DNA of 64,000 nucleotides from Thermoplasmatota archaeon (GTDB lineage Archaea > Thermoplasmatota > Thermoplasmata > UBA10834): the NCBI GenBank assembly GCA_018818785.1, contig JAHIRF010000002.1, forward strand, positions 62,001 through 126,000, written 5' to 3'. Position 1 is the first letter of the stretch, and every line of letters begins with the position of its first letter. A model generated the notes under the pieces. That model had not been told where the DNA came from and did no database searches. It worked only from the letters and a program-made list of their open reading frames with translations. Positions 17,508 to 25,356 of this stretch are shown in pieces. The translations under genes and the position numbers were made by a program.

Positions 17508-18488
17508 CTACTTGAACATCTTTCTTATCGATCTGCCGACGACTTCGATCTGGTCCTTCTCACCGTCTTTCCTCAGCTTGGTAAGAGTGGCCATCCCGGA
17601 ATTGCATTCGTTGACCCATTCCTTCGCAAACGCGCCCGACTGGATCTCTTTGAGGACTGCCTGCATGCTCTTCTTCACGCGAGCATCGATTATCCTGGGT
17701 CCACGCGTCCTTCCACCGTATTCCGCGGTGTTTGATACATTGTTCCACATACCCTCGATGCCGCCCTTCTGGACGAGGTCGATTATGAGCTTGAGTTCAT
17801 GGAGGACCTCGAAATATGCGATCTCTGGTTGGTAACCAGCTTCGACAAGCACTTCGAACGATTTCTTTATGAGATCGCTCGCGCCGCCGCATAGATCAAC
17901 TTGTTCTCCGAACAGGTCGGTCTCAGTCTCCTCAGTGAAAGTCGTCTCGATGACCCCCTTGGTCGTCGCTCCCAGTCCCTTCGCGATGGCGAGCGCGGTT
18001 TTCTTGGCCTTACCGCTCGCATCCTGATGGACGGCTATCAATGCCGGCACTCCATTGCCTGCCACGAATGTCTCTCGAACCAAAGCACCAGGCCCTTTCG
18101 GGGCCACCATTATGACATCGACGTCCTTCGGCGGGACAATGAGTTTGAAGTGTATGTTGAATCCGTGGGCGAAGTCGAGAGTCATCCCTGCCTTCAAGTT
18201 TGGCGCCACCTCAGAGTCGTAGGCCATCTTCTGGACCTCGTCCGGGATGAGCATCATGACGATATCGGCATTCTTGACCGCCGTGGGGATGTCCAAGACT
18301 TCCATCTTATCGGCCTTTGCGCGCTTCCAGTAATCGTCTCTGAACTTGAGTCCGACTACCACGTTCACTCCACTGTCTCTAAGGTTGAGCGACTGTGCTC
18401 TGCCCTGTATCCCGTATCCTATCACTGCGACCTTCTTGCCCTTGAGGGCATTCAGGTTCGCATCCTTGTTGTAGTATATCCTAGCCAT
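17508..18488 (-). CDS. ilvC: Ketol-acid reductoisomerase
   Basis: From ATG 18488 the product has 326 residues, the class I length. The dinucleotide motif VAVIGYGIQGRAQSLNLRDSG starts near residue 18 (first 20 residues shown in part). The catalytic domain holds DFAHGFNIHF, MVAPKGPGALVRETF, TTFTEETETDLFGEQVDLCGG and the Mg-binding glutamates. It converts acetolactate or acetohydroxybutyrate to dihydroxy acids. It follows ilvN by 17 bp. An in-frame upstream start (18509) would overlap ilvN. Confidence 0.95.
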   Translation of the reverse strand: MARIYYNKDANLNALKGKKVAVIGYGIQGRAQSLNLRDSGVNVVVGLKFRDDYWKRAKADKMEVLDIPTAVKNADIVMMLIPDEVQKMAYDSEVAPNLKAGMTLDFAHGFNIHFKLIVPPKDVDVIMVAPKGPGALVRETFVAGNGVPALIAVHQDASGKAKKTALAIAKGLGATTKGVIETTFTEETETDLFGEQVDLCGGASDLIKKSFEVLVEAGYQPEIAYFEVLHELKLIIDLVQKGGIEGMWNNVSNTAEYGGRTRGPRIIDARVKKSMQAVLKEIQSGAFAKEWVNECNSGMATLTKLRKDGEKDQIEVVGRSIRKMFK

Positions 18489-18505
18489 TGTCGACCACTC
18501 CGTTT

Positions 18506-18868
18506 TCAAATCGCATTCATAGCTTCTATGTATCTTTTAGGTTGGCTCTTCATGACGAGAGCCTCAACCTCTTCGACCGTTCCTGTGACTCGGCATATCC
18601 CTTGCTTGCCTTGCATGATAGCATATGCCTCGTGTCTATCTGAATCGACGATGTCGGCTTCAATGACTTCCTGGAGCGCTCTCAGGTGCTCGAGCACGCC
18701 GTGTGCCTTCTCCTTGTCAGTGACGGAGAGCACTATCCTTGCTCTCTCGGGCATTTCACACTTGCCGACCACGATGGTCTCGACATTTATCCTCTTTCGG
18801 GTGAACTCGCCCATCACACGTTGCATTACACCGGGCTGGTCGTACACCAAGAGCATCATGACTTCCAT
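18506..18868 (-). CDS. ilvN: Acetolactate synthase regulatory (small) subunit
   Basis: This 120-residue protein has an N-terminal ACT domain (VYDQPGVMQRVMGEFTRKRIN, VETIVVG) and a short second domain (GICRVTGTVEEVEALV). It is shorter than the usual IlvN/IlvH of about 160 residues. ACT domains bind valine and inhibit the large subunit. The ATG directly follows the TAG of ilvB, with the Shine-Dalgarno sequence AAGGAGGTGG inside ilvB. Confidence 0.88.
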   Translation of the reverse strand: MEVMMLLVYDQPGVMQRVMGEFTRKRINVETIVVGKCEMPERARIVLSVTDKEKAHGVLEHLRALQEVIEADIVDSDRHEAYAIMQGKQGICRVTGTVEEVEALVMKSQPKRYIEAMNAI

Positions 18869-20551
18869 CTAATCGCCACCTCCTTTCCATATGCATCTTC
18901 CCTTTATGCATTCCGAGGATGCCTTGCCAGGTGGTGTCATTGGAAGGACGTCCTCCTCGGGATCAATCACGAAATCGAGCAATATCGGGACCTGGGATTT
19001 GATTCCCCTCTCGATGGCTTCTGCGACCTCTGACTGTTTCTCCACTCGTATCGCATCCGCCCCGTAGGCCTCCGCGAGCTTGACGAAATCGGGGTTCCTG
19101 CCGAACTCGGTCGCTATGTATCTTGAGCCATAAAACAGCTTCTGCCACTGCTTTACGTTGCCGAGCCATCCGTTATTCAGGAGGCATACGATCACCGGTA
19201 TGTCGTTCTCGACCGCCGTTGCGAACTCATGCGTGACCATCTGCAGGCTACCATCGCCTGCGATATCGGCGACGACACTATCGGGTCTGGCCAATTTCGC
19301 ACCTATGGCCGCAGGGAACCCGAAACCCATGGTCCCTAGACCACCTGATGTGATGAACATGCGGTTGTCTTGACATTCGTAGAAGTGCAGCGCCCACATC
19401 TGGTTCTGGCCCACCTCGGTCGTGACAATCGCGTCGTCTGGCAATAGCTTCGACAGATCATGTATTACTTTCTGTGGTTTGATCGGATTTGATTTGATGT
19501 TGTAGTCGCAGGTGCATTCCTTCTTGAGTATCTTTATCCTCTCGATCCAGGTGGCCTTCTTCTTTCGTTTCTGCAGGCCTGCAATTAGGGCATTGACCAC
19601 AGTCCATGCATCGCCCACAAGACCGACCCTGCCCTTCACATTCTTGCCTATCTCGGACGAGTCGATATCGACATGGACTACCTTCGTCTTGGCTCCAAAC
19701 TCGCTGAGCTTGCCAGTCACCCTGTCACTGAACCTGGTCCCGATTGCAAGGAGGACGTCGCAGTTGTTCAATGCATAGTTGGCCACTTGCTTCCCATGCA
19801 TTCCACACACACCCAGGACAAGTGGATGGTTATCTGGGACGGACCCTTTTGCCATCAGTGTGGTGACAATGGGCGCCATCAACATCTCTGATAGCACGGC
19901 GATCTCAGGTCCCGCTCTTGACCAAGTGACTCCTCCACCCACCATTATTGTTGGCCTCTCCGCCGATTCGAGCAGCTTGATTGCGTCGAGGAGGCCTGAT
20001 AGGTTCCTGCGAGGCTTAGGCACTCTGGCCTTAACATCGAGTTCCTCTTCGGTGTAATCCGCCTGGAATATGTCCGTTGGTATGTCTATGTGGACGGGTC
20101 CATATCTTCCTGTCGTGGCTATCATGAACGCCCGGTTGATGGATTCAGGAAGGGCCTTCGGGTCAGTTATTCTGAAGTTGTGCTTCGTTATCGGCATCAT
20201 GAGGCTGAAAGAGTCCGCTTCCTGGAACGCATCATTTCCCAGCACTCCCGTTGCCACTTGACCAGTTATCGCGATTATGGGTGATGAGTCCATGAATGCG
20301 GTGGCGACACCCGTCACCATATTTGTCGCTCCTGGTCCCGAGGTTGCTACGCACACGCCAGGCCTCTTGGAGACCCTCGCATAACCATCAGCCATGTGTG
20401 CCGCGCACTGTTCATGGCGCACAAGGATATGCCTGATATCCGAGTCCACGAGCTCGTCGTAGAACGGAAGTAGAACGCCGCCGGGTATGCCAAACATCAG
20501 ATCGACATTCTGTTTCTCCAGCAATTTCACGGTGGCTCTGGCACCTTTCAT
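18869..20551 (-). CDS. ilvB: Acetolactate synthase catalytic (large) subunit
   Basis: From ATG 20551 the product has 560 residues. This TPP enzyme makes acetolactate and acetohydroxybutyrate. The N-terminal PYR domain holds LMFGIPGGVLLPFYDEL and the catalytic Glu in VRHEQCAAHMADGYAR. A central FAD domain follows, and the C-terminal PP domain has the TPP motif beginning GDGSLQMVTHEFATAV and ending LLNNGWLGNV. The start was chosen by family N-termini (MKGARATVKLLEKQNVD) and a GAGGAG 12 nt upstream. The frame stays open for 13 more residues, and beyond a TGA the same frame holds the candidate leader peptide (20615-20695). It is the first large gene of the ilv operon. Confidence 0.95.
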   Translation of the reverse strand: MKGARATVKLLEKQNVDLMFGIPGGVLLPFYDELVDSDIRHILVRHEQCAAHMADGYARVSKRPGVCVATSGPGATNMVTGVATAFMDSSPIIAITGQVATGVLGNDAFQEADSFSLMMPITKHNFRITDPKALPESINRAFMIATTGRYGPVHIDIPTDIFQADYTEEELDVKARVPKPRRNLSGLLDAIKLLESAERPTIMVGGGVTWSRAGPEIAVLSEMLMAPIVTTLMAKGSVPDNHPLVLGVCGMHGKQVANYALNNCDVLLAIGTRFSDRVTGKLSEFGAKTKVVHVDIDSSEIGKNVKGRVGLVGDAWTVVNALIAGLQKRKKKATWIERIKILKKECTCDYNIKSNPIKPQKVIHDLSKLLPDDAIVTTEVGQNQMWALHFYECQDNRMFITSGGLGTMGFGFPAAIGAKLARPDSVVADIAGDGSLQMVTHEFATAVENDIPVIVCLLNNGWLGNVKQWQKLFYGSRYIATEFGRNPDFVKLAEAYGADAIRVEKQSEVAEAIERGIKSQVPILLDFVIDPEEDVLPMTPPGKASSECIKGRCIWKGGGD

Positions 20552-20580
20552 CTCTAATTCACACTCCTCAAATCCTGCCC

Positions 20581-20657
20581 GCATGGACACAAGACCGCTC
20601 AGGTCGCATGCCCATCACAGGCTTACAATCCGCAGGTCGACAATGACCTCTAGGGTC
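20581..20657 (-). promoter_or_regulatory. Alternative hairpins in the ilv leader
   Basis: Three short stems can be drawn on the transcript. Hairpin A is GACC (20657-20654) with GGTC (20648-20645). Hairpin B is AGGTC (20649-20645) with GACCT (20638-20634). A and B share GGTC and exclude each other, and a ribosome paused at the Leu or Val/Ile codons would cover one or the other. Hairpin C is GCATG with CATGC (20611-20607, 20585-20581), enclosing GACC/GGTC, just before the ilvB ribosome-binding region. There is no U-tract, so if it is regulatory, control of translation is as likely as termination. Confidence 0.4.
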
Positions 20658-20695
20658 CCAAGAAGAAGCGTCAGATCGACTTGACCAGCGGACAT
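20615..20695 (-). CDS. Candidate ilv leader peptide (26 residues, 13 of them Leu/Val/Ile)
   Basis: An ATG at 20695 opens a 26-codon frame ending at TGA 20615-20617, 64 bp before the ilvB start and in the same frame. Leu occupies positions 8, 10-12, 15, 21 and 26, Val 6, 17, 19 and 24, and Ile 18 and 23. That is half the peptide, including LTLLL, VIV and a final IVSL. A TATA box (20723-20733) lies about 30 nt upstream, so the transcript should start at or just before this ATG, as for leaderless archaeal genes. Bacterial ilv, leu and thr operons use such peptides to sense charged tRNA. I know of no established archaeal case, so the role is inferred from composition, position and the overlapping hairpins. 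Confidence 0.55.
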   Translation of the reverse strand: MSAGQVDLTLLLGTLEVIVDLRIVSL

Positions 20696-20722
20696 TTGTA
20701 CCGGGTTTGTAGATGATTGTCG

Positions 20723-20733
20723 ATATATTAATA
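20723..20733 (-). promoter_or_regulatory. TATA box of the ilv operon
   Basis: The minus strand reads TTAATATAT within GATATTAATATATC. Its centre is about 30 nt upstream of the leader-peptide ATG, putting the transcription start near 20700. Confidence 0.6.
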
Positions 20734-20802
20734 TCTTGTCTGGACGGACTTGACCATTGAACGATATGCTCATTTGGACATAATTGTACATACTTCGATG
20801 GC

Positions 20803-21747
20803 CTAGCTGTGGTGACCCCTGCCGGTTATGACCGCAGCAAATGTGTGGTTGCGCGACTCTAGTCTTGTGATCGCGGTGATTGCCCCCGCCGATGCTGGGA
20901 GGATGTCTAGACCTTCCTGATCCATGATGAGCTTGGACGCCTTCAGCAACTCCTCGTCCGATATCTCGAAAGCCGTTCCATTGGATTCGAGGATAGCGCT
21001 CATCCCCTCTTTGTCATCTAGTAGGAAATTGCCAGATAATGGTTCGTTCACCTCGGTTATTGTCAACCCCTCCACAGGGATGGGCACTCGCGACTTGTTG
21101 ACGAGACCATGGATGGCAGAGTTGTTGTTGGAGTAGCCGACGATTCTCGGTTTCATGCTCATTGCCCTGAACCCCTGCCAAATTCCCGCCAGTATCGTCC
21201 CGTTCCCAAATGGCACCGATATCCAGTCCGGCTGTCTCCCCAGCTCCTGTGCGATCTCCCTGGCTATGAATGAGTATGAGTATATCGCGAGCTCCTTGTC
21301 GGGCCCGCCCGGATTGGCGTTGTACCATCCGTTTGCCAGTGTGTCTTTCACGCAGGCGTTGAGAGCGGCCTCATAATCACCTTGAGTGATCACGATATTT
21401 CCACCGAACGCTTCTATGTCCTTGTTCCTGGTGGCCGCGAATTCCGATGGTACATAGACCCTGCAGTGCATGTCGAGTTTAGAGCACACATAAGCGAGCG
21501 CGGCGCCGTAATTGCCGCAAGTCACGGCAGCCAATGTGTTCTTTCCCTTCTTCCTCGCATCCAGTGCGTATAGAAGTGCGGCCCGGTCCTTGTGCGTCCC
21601 CGAAGAATTCTCCGATTCAAGCTTGAGATGGAGTCGCCTGATACCGAGCTTCTTCTCGAGTCTAGAAGCTCTTTTGAATGAAGTGTGCCCGATTCGAAGA
21701 TTGTGCATCTGCCGCTCGAACTCTCGCACCAGCTCCAAAGGTATCAA
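20803..21747 (-). CDS. Threonine-synthase-like PLP enzyme
   Basis: This 314-residue fold II PLP enzyme carries the PLP-lysine motif SGTHKDRAALLYAL (threonine synthases have a related GSFKDR), AAVTCGNYGAALAYV for phosphate binding, and VPFGNGTILAGIWQGF. It is shorter than typical threonine synthase (about 350-400). Threonine dehydratase or cysteine-synthase-like activity cannot be excluded, but the KDR signature favours the threonine synthase group. Threonine would feed isoleucine synthesis by the ilv operon just downstream on the same strand. The start is TTG 21747 with GGTGAT upstream, and a GTG near 21729 is an alternative. Confidence 0.75.
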   Translation of the reverse strand: MIPLELVREFERQMHNLRIGHTSFKRASRLEKKLGIRRLHLKLESENSSGTHKDRAALLYALDARKKGKNTLAAVTCGNYGAALAYVCSKLDMHCRVYVPSEFAATRNKDIEAFGGNIVITQGDYEAALNACVKDTLANGWYNANPGGPDKELAIYSYSFIAREIAQELGRQPDWISVPFGNGTILAGIWQGFRAMSMKPRIVGYSNNNSAIHGLVNKSRVPIPVEGLTITEVNEPLSGNFLLDDKEGMSAILESNGTAFEISDEELLKASKLIMDQEGLDILPASAGAITAITRLESRNHTFAAVITGRGHHS

Positions 21748-21779
21748 AGTCTAGATCACCCGAGATAAGATGTTTCTAA

Positions 21780-21811
21780 GGGCGGAGGTTCCCTCCAAGC
21801 ACCATCCGCCC
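21780..21811. terminator. Stem-loop between the MttB homologue and the threonine-synthase-like gene
   Basis: GGGCGGA and TCCGCCC form a perfect 7-bp stem around an 18-base loop, 36 bp past the stop of the gene at 21847. No long T-tract follows on the minus strand, so it may be a terminator, a processing site or part of the next 5' leader. Confidence 0.35.
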
Positions 21812-21846
21812 GTAGTTGGTTTAACCTAATAGTTTTTCTGACGGTC

Positions 21847-23313
21847 TCAGTTGAGTCCGTTATCGCGGATATCTTTCTCCGCAGCGACAACTATGTCTTC
21901 GAACTGCTTCGAGACTTCAGTTGCGACAGGCTGCACAACATGCTCCTTCATGATCTTTGCAACCTTCTCCCTAGCGCGGTCGACGGCACTCTTCTTGCCG
22001 TCTGCTTCCCAGAGCTCGCCTGTCCTCCTGTCAGTTATATCTGTCATGAAGTGCTCCTTGTGAAGCCAGTTCATGGTGTGTCTTTCTGGAAGGAAGCTTC
22101 CGCCAGGGCCGACCTTCTTAATCAGGTCGATCGCCATGTGGTCGTCGTCAACGATCACGCCCTGGGCGAGTCTCGCCATTATCTTGACCATCTCGTTGTC
22201 GATAACCATCTGCTCGTAGCACAGCATCGAGACATCGTCGAGCAGACCCAATCCTGCGACCATGTCGCAGCCAGCGTAGAACTGGGGCATTCCGCTGGAC
22301 ATCTTCTCGTAGCAGGACTGCGGGCCTGGTACCTTTGCAGAGGTGACTATTCCGCCACAGAGTATCGGGAATCCGTACCAGTGTGCAAGTTCTCCCGCTC
22401 CGCTGGATATAAGGGCCCTCTCCGGTCCGCCGCCTGCCCATGTCATGGTCTTCATATCAAAGGCCGCTCCGCCCGTCCCATAGATGAATGGTGAGCCAGG
22501 AGCTGCGAGTTGAGCCGTAGTCAGTCCCGCGAGTACTTCAGCGTTATTGACAATGATTGATCCGGCGAGCGTCACAGGTCCAGTGATACCTGCCTGTGGC
22601 ATTCCGTAGAACGATATCGGCACGCCTGCCCTCGCCAGCGCGAGTGCACCTTCAGTCGAACCTCCGTCAAGCTGTAGAGGAGAGAACGGGCAGTGCATGG
22701 ACGAGAAGATTGGTCTTCTCCTCAATTCCTTCTCGCCGCCTGCGAGTGCGGAACCGAGTTTGATGAGCCACTGTGCCTCTCTCCTGTGACTGGTCGTCTC
22801 TACCTGTACGTGCTTCTCGATGCTCATGAGGGCGACCTTGAGGTCGACGACATGTCTGTAATAATCAGGTATGTCTTGGCTGCTCACGCAAGGCCAGAAG
22901 ATGTGAGCGGAATCCAGAGCGTTAGCGACCTTGCCAACCATCTCAAGATCCTTGCTCGTGGACATGCGTCTCTTTCCGGTCTCGAAATCCATAACGCCCG
23001 TGCCGTTTCCATCCGTGCAGCAGTAGACTCTTCGTCCATCGAGTACCACATCGTATTTTGGGTTACGGGCAAAGAGCGTGATGTTCTTCTTGGCCTTGGT
23101 AATGGCTTCTTCTACGAGATTACCAGGGATCTTTGCACTGCTCTGCTTGTAATCCACAGTAGCCCCTGCAGCTTCAAGGAGCTTCAGACATTCTTCGCTG
23201 AAGACTTTTATGCCTGCGTTCTCGAGCACGTCCAACGTTCCCCAGTGAAGTGATTCCAGGTCCGTCTCCTGGAACATTCGGAACGCGATCTTTCCTTTCG
23301 GGAAACCAATCAT
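21847..23313 (-). CDS. MttB-superfamily methyltransferase, non-pyrrolysine type
   Basis: From ATG 23313 (preceded by GGGGAATG) the product has 488 residues, typical of the trimethylamine methyltransferase MttB superfamily. Supporting segments are LDVLENAGIKVFSEECLKLLEAAG, GNGTGVMDFETGKRR, FSPLQLDGGSTEGALALARAGVPI and a C-terminal SFLPERHTM region. Pyrrolysine MttB reads through an in-frame UAG near residue 334. This gene has no in-frame stop, so it belongs with the MtgB-like homologues that demethylate betaine-type quaternary amines or related substrates. No corrinoid protein, RamA or second methyltransferase gene is nearby. The frame can be extended upstream to a TTG at 23388, but the TATA box at 23394-23400 argues for the shorter form. 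Confidence 0.85.
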   Translation of the reverse strand: MIGFPKGKIAFRMFQETDLESLHWGTLDVLENAGIKVFSEECLKLLEAAGATVDYKQSSAKIPGNLVEEAITKAKKNITLFARNPKYDVVLDGRRVYCCTDGNGTGVMDFETGKRRMSTSKDLEMVGKVANALDSAHIFWPCVSSQDIPDYYRHVVDLKVALMSIEKHVQVETTSHRREAQWLIKLGSALAGGEKELRRRPIFSSMHCPFSPLQLDGGSTEGALALARAGVPISFYGMPQAGITGPVTLAGSIIVNNAEVLAGLTTAQLAAPGSPFIYGTGGAAFDMKTMTWAGGGPERALISSGAGELAHWYGFPILCGGIVTSAKVPGPQSCYEKMSSGMPQFYAGCDMVAGLGLLDDVSMLCYEQMVIDNEMVKIMARLAQGVIVDDDHMAIDLIKKVGPGGSFLPERHTMNWLHKEHFMTDITDRRTGELWEADGKKSAVDRAREKVAKIMKEHVVQPVATEVSKQFEDIVVAAEKDIRDNGLN

Positions 23314-23393
23314 TTCAACATTCCCCTGTTTTGCTTCCACGGCCAGAGTATCACTCCGACTGTGCGCTTCGAGTACACCGTATTGCAAATGAG

Positions 23394-23400
23394 TATTTAT
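23394..23400 (-). promoter_or_regulatory. TATA box for the MttB homologue
   Basis: The minus strand reads ATAAATA about 80 nt before ATG 23313, predicting a 5' leader of roughly 55 nt that carries a Shine-Dalgarno sequence. Confidence 0.45.
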
Positions 23401-23566
23401 TTGCTGATGTTGAGGTGCAACGATAGACAGGTATGTTCATTGGGGCTGCTGGCTAGTGAGGATTCGGCTCTGCTCTCATCATCTGCTTCAGAGGCGATGC
23501 ACGCACAGATCGATACGAAAGGCTTTAATGAGGGAACATATATCGACCGAAGGCCAGCACCATCAA

Positions 23567-23651
23567 GCGGGGGTAGCCAAGCCCGGTCAACGGCGCCAGA
23601 TTGAGGGTCTGGTCTCGAAGGAGTCCCTGAGTTCGAATCTCAGCCCCCGCA
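23567..23651 (+). tRNA. tRNA-Leu (anticodon GAG)
   Basis: The acceptor arms GCGGGGG and CCCCCGC pair perfectly, with discriminator A as in tRNA-Leu. The anticodon stem CCAGA/TCTGG encloses TTGAGGG, giving GAG (codons CUC/CUU). A long variable arm (type II) and a GTTCGAATC T-loop are present. A TATA-like ATATATC at about 23539-23545 is correctly spaced. No intron and no encoded CCA are seen. Confidence 0.95.
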
Positions 23652-23837
23652 CTTTGATTTTTCTCGCACCAAGACGGGATTACAGAGCGCAAAGCAACAT
23701 AAAGTCATTATGGACAGAATGGGTTCATTGATGATTCGATATGTTCGCCGATCTCGGTCATGATTCGCTGAATCGCCGATATGGAAATATATCTGACTTG
23801 AGAATTCAGGCTCCGATAACGGGACAGATGGCGGAAA

Positions 23838-24344
23838 ATGCTGGCGATCACACATCTCGCTGTTAGCCTATTGCTCATTCAATTGCTATCTCTCGATAGG
23901 AACGATTCTTTTGTCGCACTGATGTTCGGCGTCGTCATAGACGTAGATCACCTATTTGGTTTGAATTCATACGCCAAGGCAAATGGCATCGCCAGTATTT
24001 TCGACTTCGATTCGCTAATGAATGCCGATGGTCAATGGAAATCCCTTCTACACAATCCGGTATCCGTGATGATTGTTGGTCCAATCTCAGTCGCGTCGAG
24101 GATCGCGATACCGTTGATATTCTGGGGGGTCCACATATCTATGGATTGGCTAGAGGATTCACTCCTTGGACTGTTGTCCGCACCTGAGCTGATACTCGTT
24201 GTGTGTGCTTCGGGAGCTGTGTTGTGGATGAGATACTCGTTCTTCCGATCTCTCAATTCAGGTGCTTCTTTCCGGAGATACATAGCATCAGAATGGCGGG
24301 CGTTGCGCAGGTCCGCCCCCGAGCAGAGAAGTATGTCCACATAA
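23838..24344 (+). CDS. Membrane protein with metal-dependent-hydrolase-like motif (YdjM/DUF457-like)
   Basis: This 168-residue membrane protein has an early His (AITHLAVSLLLIQLL) and a D-x-D-H motif (VVIDVDHLFG), then a conserved His in LLHNPV and HISMDW. These His/Asp positions recall the YdjM/DUF457 family of membrane-bound putative metal hydrolases. Three or four membrane segments are seen, ending in a basic Arg/Ser-rich tail. The substrate is unknown. It is convergent with the LeuB-type gene, which ends six bases away. Confidence 0.6.
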   Translation: MLAITHLAVSLLLIQLLSLDRNDSFVALMFGVVIDVDHLFGLNSYAKANGIASIFDFDSLMNADGQWKSLLHNPVSVMIVGPISVASRIAIPLIFWGVHISMDWLEDSLLGLLSAPELILVVCASGAVLWMRYSFFRSLNSGASFRRYIASEWRALRRSAPEQRSMST

Positions 24345-24350
24345 GGGATA

Positions 24351-25349
24351 CTATTCTTCCATTATGGCATCGATCACGGAATCGGTGAATGCCTCAGAGT
24401 CTTTCGTTCCTCCAATGTCCATGGTAAGGTTAGCGGAGGAATAAGCGCTCTGGACTGCCTTCTGCATAGAATCGCTTTCTCTGACCATTCCCAGATGTCT
24501 CAGCATCATCGCGGATGCGAGAATGGCTGCAGTCGGATTCGCAATCCCTTTCCCCGAGATGTCCGGGGCCGAGCCATGACACGGTTCGAAGACCGAATGA
24601 GCAGTCCCGATGTTTCCAGATGGTGCGAATCCAAGGCCGCCGACCATTCCAGCTGCGACATCCGATAAGATGTCTCCGTAGAGATTCAGGGTGACTATGA
24701 CCTCGAACCTCGAGGGATCGGTCACTAGGCTCATAGCAGCGGAATCGACGAGTTGTTCACTTGTCTCGATGTCTCCCTGGAAGTCCTTTGAGATCTCCCG
24801 GAATATTTCCAGGAAGAGTCCGTCTGATTTGCGGAGAACATTTGCCTTGTGAACGCAGCATATCCGTCTCTTCTTCCACGACTGGGACCGATCGAATGCG
24901 AATCTCACAATCCTTTCGCACGCGTGGCGGGACACCCTTCTAAACGTCGTCACGCCGTCGAGGTCGACGGCCTCGTCCTGGGTATACATCCCCTCCGTGT
25001 TCTCTCTCACTATGATGAGATCCATGTATGGCTTGCCTAGCAGCGGGAGCAGGCTCCTGATAGGCCGGACATTGGCGAAGAGGTCCAGTTCCTTACGGAA
25101 TCGCAGGACCGGGGACTTGTATTCTTCATCAGTTGATGATGTGACCGCACCGAAGAGGCAGCTGTCCGCGCCCTTCATCTGTTGAATGGTCTCATCTGTG
25201 ATTGGATATCCCGTTCTCTCGAACTCCCCGAGGCCGATGTGCGCATATTTGAATTCCAGTTCATCTGTCACAGATCGGAGCACCCGGACGGCCGACTCTA
25301 TCACTTCAGGTCCGATACCATCGCCCGGGAGGACGCAGATGCGCTTCAT
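24351..25349 (-). CDS. LeuB-type beta-decarboxylating dehydrogenase (3-isopropylmalate or related)
   Basis: This 332-residue enzyme belongs to the isocitrate/isopropylmalate dehydrogenase family: VLPGDGIGPEV at the N-terminus, LDLFANVRPIRSL, IVRENTEGMYT, the metal-binding Asp motif NLYGDILSDVAAGMVGGLG and EPCHGSAPDISGKGIANPTA. The length and LFANVRP with the ENTEG loop fit 3-isopropylmalate dehydrogenase or archaeal relatives acting on homoisocitrate or 3-methylmalate. Substrate choice cannot be made by eye. No leuA, leuC or leuD is adjacent. It is seven bases downstream of the coiled-coil gene at 25357, so the two are likely co-transcribed. Confidence 0.85.
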   Translation of the reverse strand: MKRICVLPGDGIGPEVIESAVRVLRSVTDELEFKYAHIGLGEFERTGYPITDETIQQMKGADSCLFGAVTSSTDEEYKSPVLRFRKELDLFANVRPIRSLLPLLGKPYMDLIIVRENTEGMYTQDEAVDLDGVTTFRRVSRHACERIVRFAFDRSQSWKKRRICCVHKANVLRKSDGLFLEIFREISKDFQGDIETSEQLVDSAAMSLVTDPSRFEVIVTLNLYGDILSDVAAGMVGGLGFAPSGNIGTAHSVFEPCHGSAPDISGKGIANPTAAILASAMMLRHLGMVRESDSMQKAVQSAYSSANLTMDIGGTKDSEAFTDSVIDAIMEE

Positions 25350-25356
25350 GGAAGTC

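Noticed and set aside
20615..20617. TGA between the leader frame and ilvB read as selenocysteine, making one long IlvB
   Set aside because: Acetolactate synthase has no such N-terminal extension, no SECIS element is seen, and a good internal ATG with a Shine-Dalgarno sequence exists.
21847..23313. Pyrrolysine-containing trimethylamine methyltransferase
   Set aside because: There is no in-frame TAG inside the gene.
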